Source of the DNA: Methylobacter luteus IMV-B-3098
GTDB lineage: Bacteria; Pseudomonadota; Gammaproteobacteria; Methylococcales; Methylomonadaceae
Length of the DNA stretch: 64,000 nucleotides
Reading direction: 5' to 3'
Assembly (NCBI RefSeq): GCF_000427625.1
Contig: NZ_KE386569.1
Location: forward strand, 3,232,674 to 3,296,673
The notes under the pieces were generated by a model. The model did not search any database. It was given only the letters and a program-made list of their open reading frames with translations, and was not told where the DNA came from. Of this stretch, positions 17,541 through 26,404 are shown piece after piece; the stretch's first letter is position 1; each line of letters starts with the position of its first letter. The translations under genes and the position numbers were made by a program.

Positions 17541-18314
17541 ATGGCACAAAATATTCACCCGACTGCCTATATAGCACCGGATGTATCATTACCAGAAGAC
17601 GTGACGATAGGCCCTTTTGCCGTTATTGAATCGGGTGTTGAGATGGGGCGGGCATGTCAGATTGGCGCCCATGCCGTCGTGCAGCAGTATGTGAAAATGG
17701 GTGACGGCAATATTTTACATCCCCATGCCGTTCTGGGCGGATTGCCGCAGGATGTCAGCTTTAAACCCGAAACGGTTTCCTGGCTTAAAATCGGCGACAA
17801 CAATGTGTTCAGGGAAGGCTTTACGGCGCATCGCGCTTCGAAGGAAAACGGCGAAACGCGCATAGGCTCGGGTTGTTTCTTTATGAATAACAGCCATGTC
17901 GCGCACGATTGCAAGATCGGCAACAATACGATTTTCGCTAACAATGTTGCCATTGGCGGCCATGTTGAAGTCGGTGACCGGGTTTTCATGGGTGGGGCCG
18001 TAGTTGCGCACCAGTTCTGCCGGATCGGTTCGTACGCGATTGTGCAGGGCACAACGGGACTTAATATGGATGTCATGCCTTTTATGCTGATCGGCGGACG
18101 TCCTGCCCGGCATTATAAATTGAACACGGTGGGTTTACGGCGAGCCGGTATTACCGGCGACCGCTATAACGTACTTTCAGCGGCATTCCGCCTGTTAAAA
18201 AACAAGCAAAGCCTGGATTCGTTGGAAGAAACCGAAGAACTGAAGCAACTGAAGGAATGGCTGGCGGTTAAATCCAAACGCGGCGTGCATGGGTTTGTCG
18301 ATATTTCGATTTAA
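17541..18314 (+). CDS. lpxA: LpxA-type UDP-GlcNAc acyltransferase
   Basis: 257 residues made of left-handed beta-helix hexapeptides from about residue 1 to 190, with a helical C-terminal part. LpxA moves a 3-hydroxyacyl chain from ACP to the 3-OH of UDP-GlcNAc, the first step of lipid A. The catalytic histidine lies in NNSHVAHDCKIG, and VAHQFCRIG and GLRRAGIT are further family blocks. It is not beside lpxD, fabZ or lpxB, the usual partners, and the loop before the catalytic segment (HRASKENGETRIG) differs from E. coli. It may be the sole LpxA or a paralogue with another acyl chain or sugar. It begins six bases after xerD. Confidence 0.8.
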   Translation: MAQNIHPTAYIAPDVSLPEDVTIGPFAVIESGVEMGRACQIGAHAVVQQYVKMGDGNILHPHAVLGGLPQDVSFKPETVSWLKIGDNNVFREGFTAHRASKENGETRIGSGCFFMNNSHVAHDCKIGNNTIFANNVAIGGHVEVGDRVFMGGAVVAHQFCRIGSYAIVQGTTGLNMDVMPFMLIGGRPARHYKLNTVGLRRAGITGDRYNVLSAAFRLLKNKQSLDSLEETEELKQLKEWLAVKSKRGVHGFVDISI

Positions 18315-18563
18315 TTGAATTAGCCTCATTAAGATCGGCTCCGTAAGTTGGTCTATCAACAGCAGATAATTCTGCGCCGTTATATTGGACGGGATGGTAT
18401 TTTTCAAGTCAGATGAATGCCTTCCCGCCCAGTAACAATAAGGCGCATTTGAGTTATTTCAAAGCACATAACTAACCTTATCAGGTCTGGCATCCTCGGA
18501 TCTGTTACCATAGTCAATTCAATGGCGGCATTTCCGTCGTCATTCGCGTTATAAAGAGTCCTT

Positions 18564-19946
18564 GTGAACACTGCCGAATTTTCAGCTTTACCCTTAAAAC
18601 CCGCCTTACTTGATAATATCGAATCCCTAGGCTACAGCAAATTGACACCCATCCAGGCCGAAAGCCTGCCGCATATTCTCGAAGGCAAGGACGTCATCGC
18701 GCAGGCTAAGACAGGCAGCGGCAAGACTGCTGCCTTTGGCATTGGCCTGTTATCTCGATTGGATTTGAGCAGTTTCAGGGTTCAAGCCTTGGTTGTTTGC
18801 CCTACCCGGGAACTGGCCGATCAGGTTTGCAAGGAAATTCGCAGGCTGGCTCGCTTTACCCAAAATATCAAGGTGCAAGCCTTGTGCGGCGGTGTGCCGT
18901 TTGGTCCTCAAGTCGGTTCGTTGGAGCATGGTGTGCATATTGTTGTCGGCACGCCCGGACGATTACAGGAACATCTGCGCAAAGGCAGTTTGCGCTTGAG
19001 CAATCTCAAGGTACTGGTGCTGGATGAGGCGGACCGGATGCTGGACATGGGCTTTGAAGACGCCATATCCGATGTGATCTCGTATGCGCCGAATCATCGG
19101 CAAACCTTGTTGTTTTCCGCAACTTATTCCGACCCGATACGGGAAATGAGCCGGCATTATCAGTATAAGCCGGTTACAGTCAGCATCGAGGCCCATCATC
19201 ATGACAGCGATATCGAGCAACGCTTTTATCAGATAGAGAAAGCGGGCAGAGCCAATGCGCTGGGCTATCTTTTGGCCTACCATCGGCCTGAATCGACAGT
19301 GGTTTTCTGCAATACCAAAAAAGACTGCCAAAATCTGGCGAACGAACTTGAATCAAGCGGTTTTTCCGTTCAGTGCCTTCATGGCGATTTGGAACAAAAG
19401 GATCGGGACAAGGTGTTGGTGCGCTTTGCCAATAAAAGCTGCTCGATTCTGGTGGCCACTGACGTGGCCGCCCGAGGCCTGGATATTAAGGATCTGCAAG
19501 CGGTGATCAATTATGAATTGCCCTGGGACCCTGAAGTGTATGTGCACCGGATCGGCCGAACGGGGCGCGCCGGGAAAAAAGGTTTGGCGCTCAGTTTATG
19601 CGCGCAGCAGGAAACCAGTCGGGTAAAAGCCATTGAAGACTATCAAAATAAGCCCGCGATTTGGGATGAAGTAGCGCCTTTTCAGATGAAGCATGAACAT
19701 CGGTTCGCGCCGCCTATGGTGACTTTGCATATTGACGGTGGACGTAAGCATAAAGTGCGCCCGGGCGATATTCTGGGGGCATTAACCGGCGAAGCAGGTC
19801 TGGCCGGCAGCGAAGTGGGAAAGATTGATATTTTTGATCTGCAATCTTTCGTTGCTGTCCAGCGTGGCAGTGTTGAAAGAGCGCTGGCGAGATTAAAGGC
19901 GGGAAAGATAAAAGGGCGCAGCTTTAAAGTGCGCAAAGCCAGCTAA
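18564..19946 (+). CDS. dbpA: ATP-dependent RNA helicase DbpA
   Basis: 460 residues, GTG start, as no ATG fits before ALPLKPALLDNIESLGYSKLTPIQ. The DEAD-box core shows AKTGSGKTAAF (motif I), [48 protein letters not shown] and [10 protein letters not shown]. The C-terminal ~75 residues, containing VRPGDILGAL and FVAVQRG, form the DbpA RNA-binding domain that recognises hairpin 92 of 23S rRNA. It acts in late 50S assembly. It converges on the rhlE-type gene, with only ~50 bases between them. Confidence 0.95.
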   Translation: MNTAEFSALPLKPALLDNIESLGYSKLTPIQAESLPHILEGKDVIAQAKTGSGKTAAFGIGLLSRLDLSSFRVQALVVCPTRELADQVCKEIRRLARFTQNIKVQALCGGVPFGPQVGSLEHGVHIVVGTPGRLQEHLRKGSLRLSNLKVLVLDEADRMLDMGFEDAISDVISYAPNHRQTLLFSATYSDPIREMSRHYQYKPVTVSIEAHHHDSDIEQRFYQIEKAGRANALGYLLAYHRPESTVVFCNTKKDCQNLANELESSGFSVQCLHGDLEQKDRDKVLVRFANKSCSILVATDVAARGLDIKDLQAVINYELPWDPEVYVHRIGRTGRAGKKGLALSLCAQQETSRVKAIEDYQNKPAIWDEVAPFQMKHEHRFAPPMVTLHIDGGRKHKVRPGDILGALTGEAGLAGSEVGKIDIFDLQSFVAVQRGSVERALARLKAGKIKGRSFKVRKAS

Positions 19947-19954
19947 ACGTACGG

Positions 19955-19975
19955 GCGCCTACCCAAAGTAGGCGC
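19955..19975. terminator. possible two-way terminator between dbpA and rhlE
   Basis: GCGCCTA and TAGGCGC pair over seven bases around a seven-base loop in the short gap between two converging genes. There is no strong T run on either side, so this is a guess from place and stem alone. Confidence 0.35.
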
Positions 19976-19995
19976 TTCGACCACCGCATTTTTAA

Positions 19996-21279
19996 TCAGG
20001 CATAGCTTCTGGCCCGGGATGGACTTTTTGGCTGAGCGCCTGAAGGTCTGCGGGGCTGGCTTGAGTTTCTGCGCGGCTGGTTTGAATTTCTGCCGGGACG
20101 CGGTCCGCGTGGTTGGGCAGGTGGTTCTGGCGGCGCGACTTCAGACGCTTCAAAGCCATTGATCTGCTCGCGTTTAATGGACTTACCGATCAACTTCTCA
20201 ATGAGTCGCAGAGCGCTGTATTCGTCATGCGAGACTAATGATATGGCTTGTCCTTCTTCGCCGGCGCGCCCGGTACGGCCGATTCTGTGAACATAATCGG
20301 CCGGCGAGCGGGGCAGTTCAAAATTGATTACATGCGGCAGCTGCGCGATATCGATGCCGCGCGCCGCTACATCGGTCGCAACCAGTACGCGCAGTTCACC
20401 GGCTTTAAAGCCTGCGAGGGCGCTGGTTCTGGCTCCCTGGCTCTTGTTGCCATGAATAGCGGCGGCCTTGATATCAACTTTGTTGAGTTTTTCAGTGAGC
20501 CGGTTGGCGCCATGCTTGGTGCTGGTAAACACCAATACCTGCCGCCAGTCATTTTCCTTTACCAGGTGGCAAAGCAGTTCGGCTTTCTGGGTTTTGTTGA
20601 CGGTGTAGACAATCTGCTCAACCAGTTCGGCGGCGGTATTGCGCGGGGCCACTTCGATTTTCACGGGATTGACCAGCAGGCCGGTCGTGAGTTTGCGAAT
20701 GTCGTCGGAAAAGGTCGCCGAAAACAGCAGATTTTGCCGCTTTTTCGGCAGCAGGGCGATAACTTTACGGATGTCGCGGATAAAGCCCATGTCCAGCATG
20801 CGGTCGGCTTCATCGAGTACCAGTGTTTCCACTTTGTCGAGCTTAACCGCATTCTGGCTGACCAGGTCCAGCAGGCGGCCCGGCGTTGCCACCAGCACAT
20901 CCACTCCGCCTCTTAAGCGCATCATTTGCGGATTGATTTTGACACCGCCAAAAACGACTTCCGACTTTAGGCGCGGATGCAGGTGCGCACCGTATTTGGT
21001 AACCGATTCGCCGACCTGGGCGGCAAGCTCACGGGTGGGGGTCAGTATTAATACTCTTATCGGGCGATTGGTACTGTAAGACTTTTGTGACAGGCGATGC
21101 AGGATGGGTAACGTAAATCCTGCGGTTTTTCCGGTGCCGGTTTGTGCGGCGGCCAGAAGATCGCGGCCTTCCAGCACGGCAGGAATAGCCTGCGACTGAA
21201 TCGGCGAGGGCTTGGTATAGCCTGCATCGGCAATGGCGCGCAAGAGTGGGTCGGATAAACCGAGAGTGGAGAATGGCAT
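19996..21279 (-). CDS. rhlE: RhlE-type DEAD-box RNA helicase
   Basis: 427 residues. It opens [26 protein letters not shown] and carries [53 protein letters not shown] and [10 protein letters not shown]. The last ~40 residues are a basic Pro/Arg/Gln/Ser tail with repeated [12 protein letters not shown] units, typical of RhlE proteins, which bind RNA loosely and act in ribosome assembly and cold response. A related gene at 27476-28780 shares the same layout. Downstream is dbpA in the opposite direction. Confidence 0.93.
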   Translation of the reverse strand: MPFSTLGLSDPLLRAIADAGYTKPSPIQSQAIPAVLEGRDLLAAAQTGTGKTAGFTLPILHRLSQKSYSTNRPIRVLILTPTRELAAQVGESVTKYGAHLHPRLKSEVVFGGVKINPQMMRLRGGVDVLVATPGRLLDLVSQNAVKLDKVETLVLDEADRMLDMGFIRDIRKVIALLPKKRQNLLFSATFSDDIRKLTTGLLVNPVKIEVAPRNTAAELVEQIVYTVNKTQKAELLCHLVKENDWRQVLVFTSTKHGANRLTEKLNKVDIKAAAIHGNKSQGARTSALAGFKAGELRVLVATDVAARGIDIAQLPHVINFELPRSPADYVHRIGRTGRAGEEGQAISLVSHDEYSALRLIEKLIGKSIKREQINGFEASEVAPPEPPAQPRGPRPGRNSNQPRRNSSQPRRPSGAQPKSPSRARSYA

Positions 21280-21449
21280 AATAAAGGTCTCAATAAAAGC
21301 TGATGTCGACGTAAGTCTTACAGCGCTGGGTAAAGAAATAATTTTAATAAAAACGCGTCAAGAAAATGATGATTACAGTCAGGTGTTTATCGACGTTTTT
21401 AGTGATGGGGTTAGTGGAGTATCGCTACGACGATAGTTATTGGAGTTAA

Positions 21450-21526
21450 TGGCGCCCCGAGGCGGATTTGAACCACCGGCCTGTCCCTTAGGAGGGGACC
21501 GCTCTATCCTGCTGAGCTATCGGGGC
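21450..21526 (-). tRNA. tRNA-Arg(CCT)
   Basis: Read on the minus strand, the acceptor GCCCCGA pairs with TCGGGGC, followed by an encoded discriminator and CCA. The D arm is AGCTCAGCAGGATAGAGC. The anticodon stem GTCCC/GGGAC encloses the loop CTCCTAA with anticodon CCT, and the T arm has GGTTCAAATCC. It reads the rare arginine codon AGG. A candidate -10, TAAAAT, lies about 13 bases upstream. Confidence 0.97.
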
Positions 21527-21875
21527 ATAATAAAAACAATTTTACCATAAGCCGGGGATTTAATTCTTTTTTGTTTTCTTTTCGAGCGGAAATGTGACTC
21601 TTCAGTCCTTACCGGCGACAGGCTGGCAGAATTCCCGCAAGCGCATTTATAAAGATGATACTGAAATCACGGAACGGATAAAATTGTCGCTCCAGTTTGA
21701 ACTATCGGGCTATAGGACATAGAAATCCGGGACCTGCTCTTCAAAATATGCAACGAATATTTTATATGGCGGGCCAAGAGGTCGGTGCTGGCGTCGATTT
21801 GTTCGTTCGGTAAGTGGCTTTGACAGGCGGAGATATCAGTCAGGTTCAGTTGCCGGTTAGTCCGGCGCCTGATAA
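21527..21875. other. intergenic stretch, no gene seen
   Basis: About 350 bases between the tRNA-Arg gene and a strong hairpin. No open frame with a convincing start or family was found on either strand. Confidence 0.5.
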
Positions 21876-21925
21876 AGCCGGGGTTTGATCAGGATTGATA
21901 AAACAATCCTGATCAAACCCCGGCT
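21876..21925 (-). terminator. 22-bp perfect hairpin downstream of the YPAANF peptide gene
   Basis: Arms 21876-21897 and 21904-21925 are exact reverse complements over 22 bases around the loop ATAAAA. It begins 12 bases after the stop of the small minus-strand gene. There is no long T run after it on the minus strand, so it may act as an mRNA-stabilising stem as well as, or instead of, a terminator. Its length is well beyond that of the other terminators in this window (12-16 bp). Confidence 0.75.
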
Positions 21926-21937
21926 GTCCGGGAAAGC

Positions 21938-22201
21938 TTATTCTGCTGCTGGAGCGGGGAATATGACTTTGGGTTCGAAATTCGCCGCCGGGTATTTAGG
22001 GTCGAACTCGGCTTTCTTTCTTTCAGGTTTCGCTGATGGTTTCTCGCAGGGCTCTTTCTTGGCAGCCTCTTTATCGAGATAGATAACCTTAGGCTGGAAA
22101 TTGGCGGCAGGGTATTGCTCGTCGCCGCTGGTTGCCGATGCGGTTAATGGACTTAAGGCAATTGCAGCAATTGCCCATCCCAGGATAATTTTTTTGTTCA
22201 T
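21938..22201 (-). CDS. small exported protein with two YPAANF-x-PKVI motifs
   Basis: Unknown family, 87 residues. A Sec signal peptide (NKKIILGWAIAAIALSPLTASA) is followed by a short mature part of about 64 residues. It contains two near-identical blocks, QYPAANFQPKVIY and KYPAANFEPKVIF, joined by a Lys/Glu/Pro-rich linker with a single cysteine (KKEPCEKPSAKPERKK). The start ATG has GGGAG 11 bases upstream. The doubled motif suggests a repeated binding or structural unit; no function is known to me. It stands alone, with its own strong hairpin at the 3' end, so it may be highly expressed or long-lived as mRNA. Confidence 0.75.
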   Translation of the reverse strand: MNKKIILGWAIAAIALSPLTASATSGDEQYPAANFQPKVIYLDKEAAKKEPCEKPSAKPERKKAEFDPKYPAANFEPKVIFPAPAAE

Positions 22202-22298
22202 GCTTCGTTAGCTCCCATTGGGTATATGGCAAGCCCGGCTAAGGCTTAAAAAACCTAAGTATCGGATATTTGACCGTTGATTTCAAGGTTGATGCCAA

Positions 22299-23039
22299 CT
22301 ACAAAAGCTGTCTTATTTCAGGGTAATCCTTCATCAATGCCTGTCTGTAGGATTCGATCAGCGTCTCATTATGGCGTTCTTCCCTGGCAATGGGTACGGT
22401 GATTTCACTCAGCACGTGCATGGGGGATGCGGACAGGAAAATCAGCCGGTCTGCCAGCGTAATGGCCTCGCGCAGATCGTGCGTGACAAACAAAACCGTA
22501 TGCGGACGTTGCCGCCACAGTTTCAGCAACAGATCCCGGACCTGCCTGGCCGTCGGCGCATCGAGCGAGACAAAAGGCTCGTCCATCAACAACACGTCAG
22601 GATCAACGGCAAACGCGCGAATGATGGCTGCGCGGCGGCTCATTCCCAGCGACAGGCGTTCAGGATAAACATGCTGCGCCCGGGTCAGCTGCATGGATTC
22701 CAGCAGCGGATCGATCAGCTCCGGAGATTGATGGCTGTCCAGAGCCAGCTCAATGTTTTCCCTGACCGTCCGCCATGGCAGGAGGCGCGGATTCTGGAAT
22801 ACATAGCCGATCCTGGGATGCATGTGCTGCGAGCCCAGCAGAATCTCGCCATCGTAATCATGGTCCAGGTCGGCAATAATGTTTAACAGCGTGGTCTTGC
22901 CGCAGCCGGAAGGACCGACCAGGCAGACGAACTCGCCGGCTTTCAGTGACAGATCGAGATTGGCGATGGCCTGATACTGGCCCGCCTGGCCTATGGCCGG
23001 ATAGGTCTTGCTGTCGATGCGGATTCGAATGTCGGTCAT
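22299..23039 (-). CDS. NitT/TauT-type ABC transporter, ATP-binding protein
   Basis: 246 residues from the ATG at 23039, whose ATGA overlaps the stop of the permease gene; an ATG three codons upstream is less likely. Walker A is GPSGCGKTT, the Q-loop is FQNPRLLPWRTV, Walker B is LLMDEPF and the H-loop is FVTHDLREA, all typical of SsuB/TauB/NrtD-like ATPases. The signature is LSLGMSRR rather than the usual LSGGMRQR: the first glycine is replaced by leucine and the Q by R. It powers the permease and binding protein encoded just upstream. The substrate (sulfonate, nitrate, thiamine precursor or other) cannot be fixed from the sequence. Confidence 0.88.
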   Translation of the reverse strand: MTDIRIRIDSKTYPAIGQAGQYQAIANLDLSLKAGEFVCLVGPSGCGKTTLLNIIADLDHDYDGEILLGSQHMHPRIGYVFQNPRLLPWRTVRENIELALDSHQSPELIDPLLESMQLTRAQHVYPERLSLGMSRRAAIIRAFAVDPDVLLMDEPFVSLDAPTARQVRDLLLKLWRQRPHTVLFVTHDLREAITLADRLIFLSASPMHVLSEITVPIAREERHNETLIESYRQALMKDYPEIRQLL

Positions 23040-23782
23040 CGGCGCCACCGCTGCGATTTTCTATCCAGAGGTTTCAGGATCATCAGTTCTATCAGTTGGA
23101 TGACGGCCACGAAGGCAATCGTATAAGCCAGAATGCCGGCCACATCGAACAGCTGGAAAAACAAATGCAGCTGATAACCCATGCCGTTGCCGCGGCCCAG
23201 TAATTCGACCACCAGAATGATTTTCCAGATCAATGCCAGACCCGAGCGCGTCGCGCTCATGATGAACGGGTGCAATTGCGGCCAGATCACATGCGCCAGC
23301 GTTTTGCGCCGGCCGAAATGATAGCAGCGGGCCATTTCCAGCAAATCCTGATCCAGCGCCCGCGTGCCTTCGCGGATCGTCACGACGACGTTAGGCAGCT
23401 TGTTGATGACTACAGCCAGTATCGCGGCCGATTCGATCAGGCCGAACCAGACATAGCACAGGATAATCGTGACCAGTGCCGGAATGTTCAGAAAAATGAC
23501 CAGCCAGTTGTCGAAGAATGCATCAAGCTTTTTATGCCTGCCCAGAACGATGCCAATCGCGCAGCCGAGCAGCATGGCGATGGCAAAGCTGACTACGAGT
23601 CGGAGCAAGGTAACGCCCAGGTGATAGGGCAGTTGTCCCGATATGGTTTCGCGCCAGAAAACATGGGCCACCATTTCGGGCGTCGGCAGCGCACTGCTGC
23701 TTAAATAAACGGCCAGGCCCTGCCAGAGCGCCAGAAAGGCGAGCAGTGACAAGGCGGGCAAAAGTTTTTGACGACTACTCAA
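23036..23782 (-). CDS. NitT/TauT-type ABC transporter, permease
   Basis: 248 residues with about six membrane helices. The conserved inner-loop EAA-type motif is seen around EMARCYHFGRRKTLAHVIWPQLHPFIMSATRSGLALIWKII, placing it in the SsuC/TauC family. The start is at 23782, 12 bases after the binding-protein stop. The order of genes on this strand is binding protein, permease, ATPase, with overlap or near-overlap at each joint, so they form one operon. Confidence 0.9.
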   Translation of the reverse strand: MSSRQKLLPALSLLAFLALWQGLAVYLSSSALPTPEMVAHVFWRETISGQLPYHLGVTLLRLVVSFAIAMLLGCAIGIVLGRHKKLDAFFDNWLVIFLNIPALVTIILCYVWFGLIESAAILAVVINKLPNVVVTIREGTRALDQDLLEMARCYHFGRRKTLAHVIWPQLHPFIMSATRSGLALIWKIILVVELLGRGNGMGYQLHLFFQLFDVAGILAYTIAFVAVIQLIELMILKPLDRKSQRWRR

Positions 23783-23794
23783 ATGCTCGGACCT

Positions 23795-24763
23795 TTATTG
23801 CTCAATCGACCAGAAGGTGCCGGGCTGCAGGGTTTCCGAATCACCTGTCAGTTGTTTGTTGCTCAGCGTGCGCAGCATGGCATAAATACGGCCGGCCGCC
23901 TGCTGTTCCTGCTCGCCCCAATGCTTGATTTGCCCTTCACAATAGCGCTGCCGCAGTTTGTTTTGGGTTGATGTATCTTTCGTCTGAGTCAGCGGGATGA
24001 CTTGTTGCCAGACCGCATCGGACGTGCAAATTTGGTCTTTGGCGTGCTGGCTGGCCTTCAGGAAAGCGTTGACGGCGTTTTTATGGTTCATAGCCCAGCT
24101 GTGCTTGAACACGTAGCCGAGGGTGGGCACGTCTTCATTAATACCCAGCGCGTTGACGATGCCTTTGCCATCGATGATCTGCCGGTAGCCCTCCGCTTCC
24201 AACCGGGCCGCGAAATGCCAGTAATTGAGCACGGCATCGATGCGGTTTTGCCTGATCTGCTCGTTCAGCAGAGGAGGCGCGCCGAAGACCTTGTCTACAT
24301 CCGAATTCAGATCAAGCTGATCCTTTTTGGCCAGGGCCTGCAGCAACAGCCAGTTTTTGTCCAGTTCGCCGCCGGCAATGCCCAGGCGTTTGCCTTTCAG
24401 ATCCTTCAGTGTACGGATAGGGCTCGCATCAGCTACGACCAGCGCGCCAGACGTTGTTGAATAAGGGTAGAATGTGAAATCGGAGCCCGTTGCGCGCAGT
24501 TTCGACACCCAGATCCAGTCGGAGACGATCATATCGACGGAGCCCGATTGCAGCGCGATCTTGCCGGCTTCGGGATTGGCCAGGCGCTGGATGTCCAGTT
24601 GAAAATCCGCCGATGCGGTTGCCGGGTCATTTTGTATAGCCGACAATTCCCAGTCGACAGTGCCAAACGCAAGCACGCCGATGCGAATCTTGGTTTTTTC
24701 CGCAGCGAATCCGTTGCAGGATACCAACATGCACAGGCCGATAAACAAGGCTTTGAATTTCAT
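23795..24763 (-). CDS. NitT/TauT-type ABC transporter, substrate-binding protein
   Basis: 322 residues from the ATG at 24763; the frame extends nine codons further, but MKFKALFIGLCMLVSCNGFAAE is a clear signal peptide. The mature part is a type II periplasmic binding protein of the NMT1/THI5/SsuA type: KIRIGVLAFGTVDWEL, GSVDMIVSDWIWVSKLRATG, LKDLKGKRLGIAGG and INALGINEDVP. A Cys in the leader (VSCNG) gives a possible but poor lipobox. The ligand is unknown. It heads the three-gene operon and is divergent from the PepSY gene, 170 bases away. Confidence 0.88.
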   Translation of the reverse strand: MKFKALFIGLCMLVSCNGFAAEKTKIRIGVLAFGTVDWELSAIQNDPATASADFQLDIQRLANPEAGKIALQSGSVDMIVSDWIWVSKLRATGSDFTFYPYSTTSGALVVADASPIRTLKDLKGKRLGIAGGELDKNWLLLQALAKKDQLDLNSDVDKVFGAPPLLNEQIRQNRIDAVLNYWHFAARLEAEGYRQIIDGKGIVNALGINEDVPTLGYVFKHSWAMNHKNAVNAFLKASQHAKDQICTSDAVWQQVIPLTQTKDTSTQNKLRQRYCEGQIKHWGEQEQQAAGRIYAMLRTLSNKQLTGDSETLQPGTFWSIEQ

Positions 24764-24933
24764 GGCGTCTCTCCCGATATGAGTTTGCAAAGCCTTATAT
24801 TCTATCTGTATGCGGATTTTCGTGCGAGGATTTAGCGCGGCGAGCGAATTTAGTTGGCCCGCCTAACCTGCCGGGACAATACCTGGCGCCTGTGGGATAA
24901 TGCCCTTATTTCTTCCATGGCCATTATCATCCC

Positions 24934-26262
24934 ATGCAACGCACACTGACTCGGCAAACCTGGCTTAAAATTCATCTTTATCTGGCGCTGATCGCAGGAT
25001 TTTTTTTCGCCCTGATGGGCCTGACCGGCAGCATCAGCGTATACCGTGAAGAACTGGACGAACTGCTGAATCCGCAACTGGTCATCGAGCTGCCCCAGGG
25101 TAAGTATCAGTCGCTGGACCGGATCATGGCCTCGGTGCGGCAGGCGCACCCGGACCGGCACGGGGCCTGGACGCTGGAAATGCCAAGGTCGCCGTACGGC
25201 ATGGCGACGGCCTGGTACGATAAACCGAGGGAGACGTTCTTCGAGTTGCATGCACCGCTGATGGTGTCGGTCAATCCCTATACGGCGGAAGTCGTCGGCA
25301 GCCGTTTCTGGGGGCAGACCGTGACGACCTGGCTGCTGGATCTGCATACCCAGCTTCGGCTCGATCGTTTCGGCTGGAATACGGTGGGTATTATGGGGTT
25401 GCTGCTGATGGTTTCGATCGGCACCGGACTGTATTTATGGTGGCCGGATACGCGGCAGCTTCGGCAAGCGTTTACGATTCGCCATGATGCCGGCATGGTC
25501 CGACTGGCTTTCGATCTGCACCGCTTTATTGGACTGTTTAGTGCTGCTGCCTTGCTGGTGCTGGCATTCACGGGCATTCTGCTGAGTTATCCGGCGGTGC
25601 TGGAATCCCTGGCCGGCGCATCGGGCATGGCGCATGGCGAAACTGGCCGCAATATCATCAGCACGGCGGTTCCCAACAATCACCCCACCGGTCTGGCGGC
25701 GGCGACATTCATGGCCCAGGGGCCGTTTCCGCACGCCGAACTCAGGCGTATCACGACGCCGGTCGGCGATAGCGGCATCTACCGCGTCAATTTGCGCCAG
25801 CCCGGCGAAATCAATCAGCGGCATCCGTATACCACAGTCTGGGTAGACCGCTGGAGCGGCCAGATCAAAGAAGTGCGCAATCCCGCTGATTTTTCAGCAG
25901 GCGAGACATTGGCGAGCTGGGTATGGCCGCTACACACCGGCGAGGCATTGAATGGCACAGGCCGGTTCCTCTGGTTCCTGGCCGGCCAGAGCCTTTTCGT
26001 TCTCTATGTCAGCGGCCTGCTGCACTGGTTGTATCGGCGCGGCAAGATCCGTGACAGAAAGGTTGATTTTGCTACGCTGCGACCGTTTCTTGACCGGCTG
26101 GCCCATAATAGTCATCGCATCGGCTTGATGCTTTTCCGCTACCTTGTCTTGTTGGCGCAGAAGGCCAGGCCATTCGTTGCAATCGGAGTTGCCCTGCTAT
26201 TGCAGCAGTTTGACAGATTGCGCGCCGCCATGGCGAATCGGCAGAGGCGCATAGGCCATTAA
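24934..26262 (+). CDS. PepSY-associated transmembrane protein
   Basis: 442 residues. The opening LTRQTWLKIHLYLALIAGFFFALMGLTGS is the family signature: a membrane helix followed by a large periplasmic part with VYREELDELLNP. Further helices occur near residues 145-170 (GWNTVGIMGLLLMVSIGTG), 185-210 (HRFIGLFSAAALLVLAFTG) and 340-365. Membrane histidines in WLDLHTQL, DLHRFIG and WPLHTGEAL probably bind haem. Relatives act as ferric-siderophore or flavin-linked reductases in the inner membrane (FsrB/PiuB type), but the substrate here is unknown. Divergent from the ABC operon; shared regulation is possible. Confidence 0.85.
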   Translation: MQRTLTRQTWLKIHLYLALIAGFFFALMGLTGSISVYREELDELLNPQLVIELPQGKYQSLDRIMASVRQAHPDRHGAWTLEMPRSPYGMATAWYDKPRETFFELHAPLMVSVNPYTAEVVGSRFWGQTVTTWLLDLHTQLRLDRFGWNTVGIMGLLLMVSIGTGLYLWWPDTRQLRQAFTIRHDAGMVRLAFDLHRFIGLFSAAALLVLAFTGILLSYPAVLESLAGASGMAHGETGRNIISTAVPNNHPTGLAAATFMAQGPFPHAELRRITTPVGDSGIYRVNLRQPGEINQRHPYTTVWVDRWSGQIKEVRNPADFSAGETLASWVWPLHTGEALNGTGRFLWFLAGQSLFVLYVSGLLHWLYRRGKIRDRKVDFATLRPFLDRLAHNSHRIGLMLFRYLVLLAQKARPFVAIGVALLLQQFDRLRAAMANRQRRIGH

Positions 26263-26404
26263 AATTCGCGTAAATGCACAGATAACTGGATAGACCGGCT
26301 GCATGTTGGCTCTAATGTAGCGTTGTTTTTTATAAAACGGCCGGCAACGTTTGCAGAGACAATATGGTAATATAGTCGCCTTGGATTTGCTTACCCTAAG
26401 TTAT

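Noticed and set aside
20248-20916. 222-codon plus-strand open frame opposite rhlE
   Set aside because: Antisense shadow of a well-supported helicase gene.
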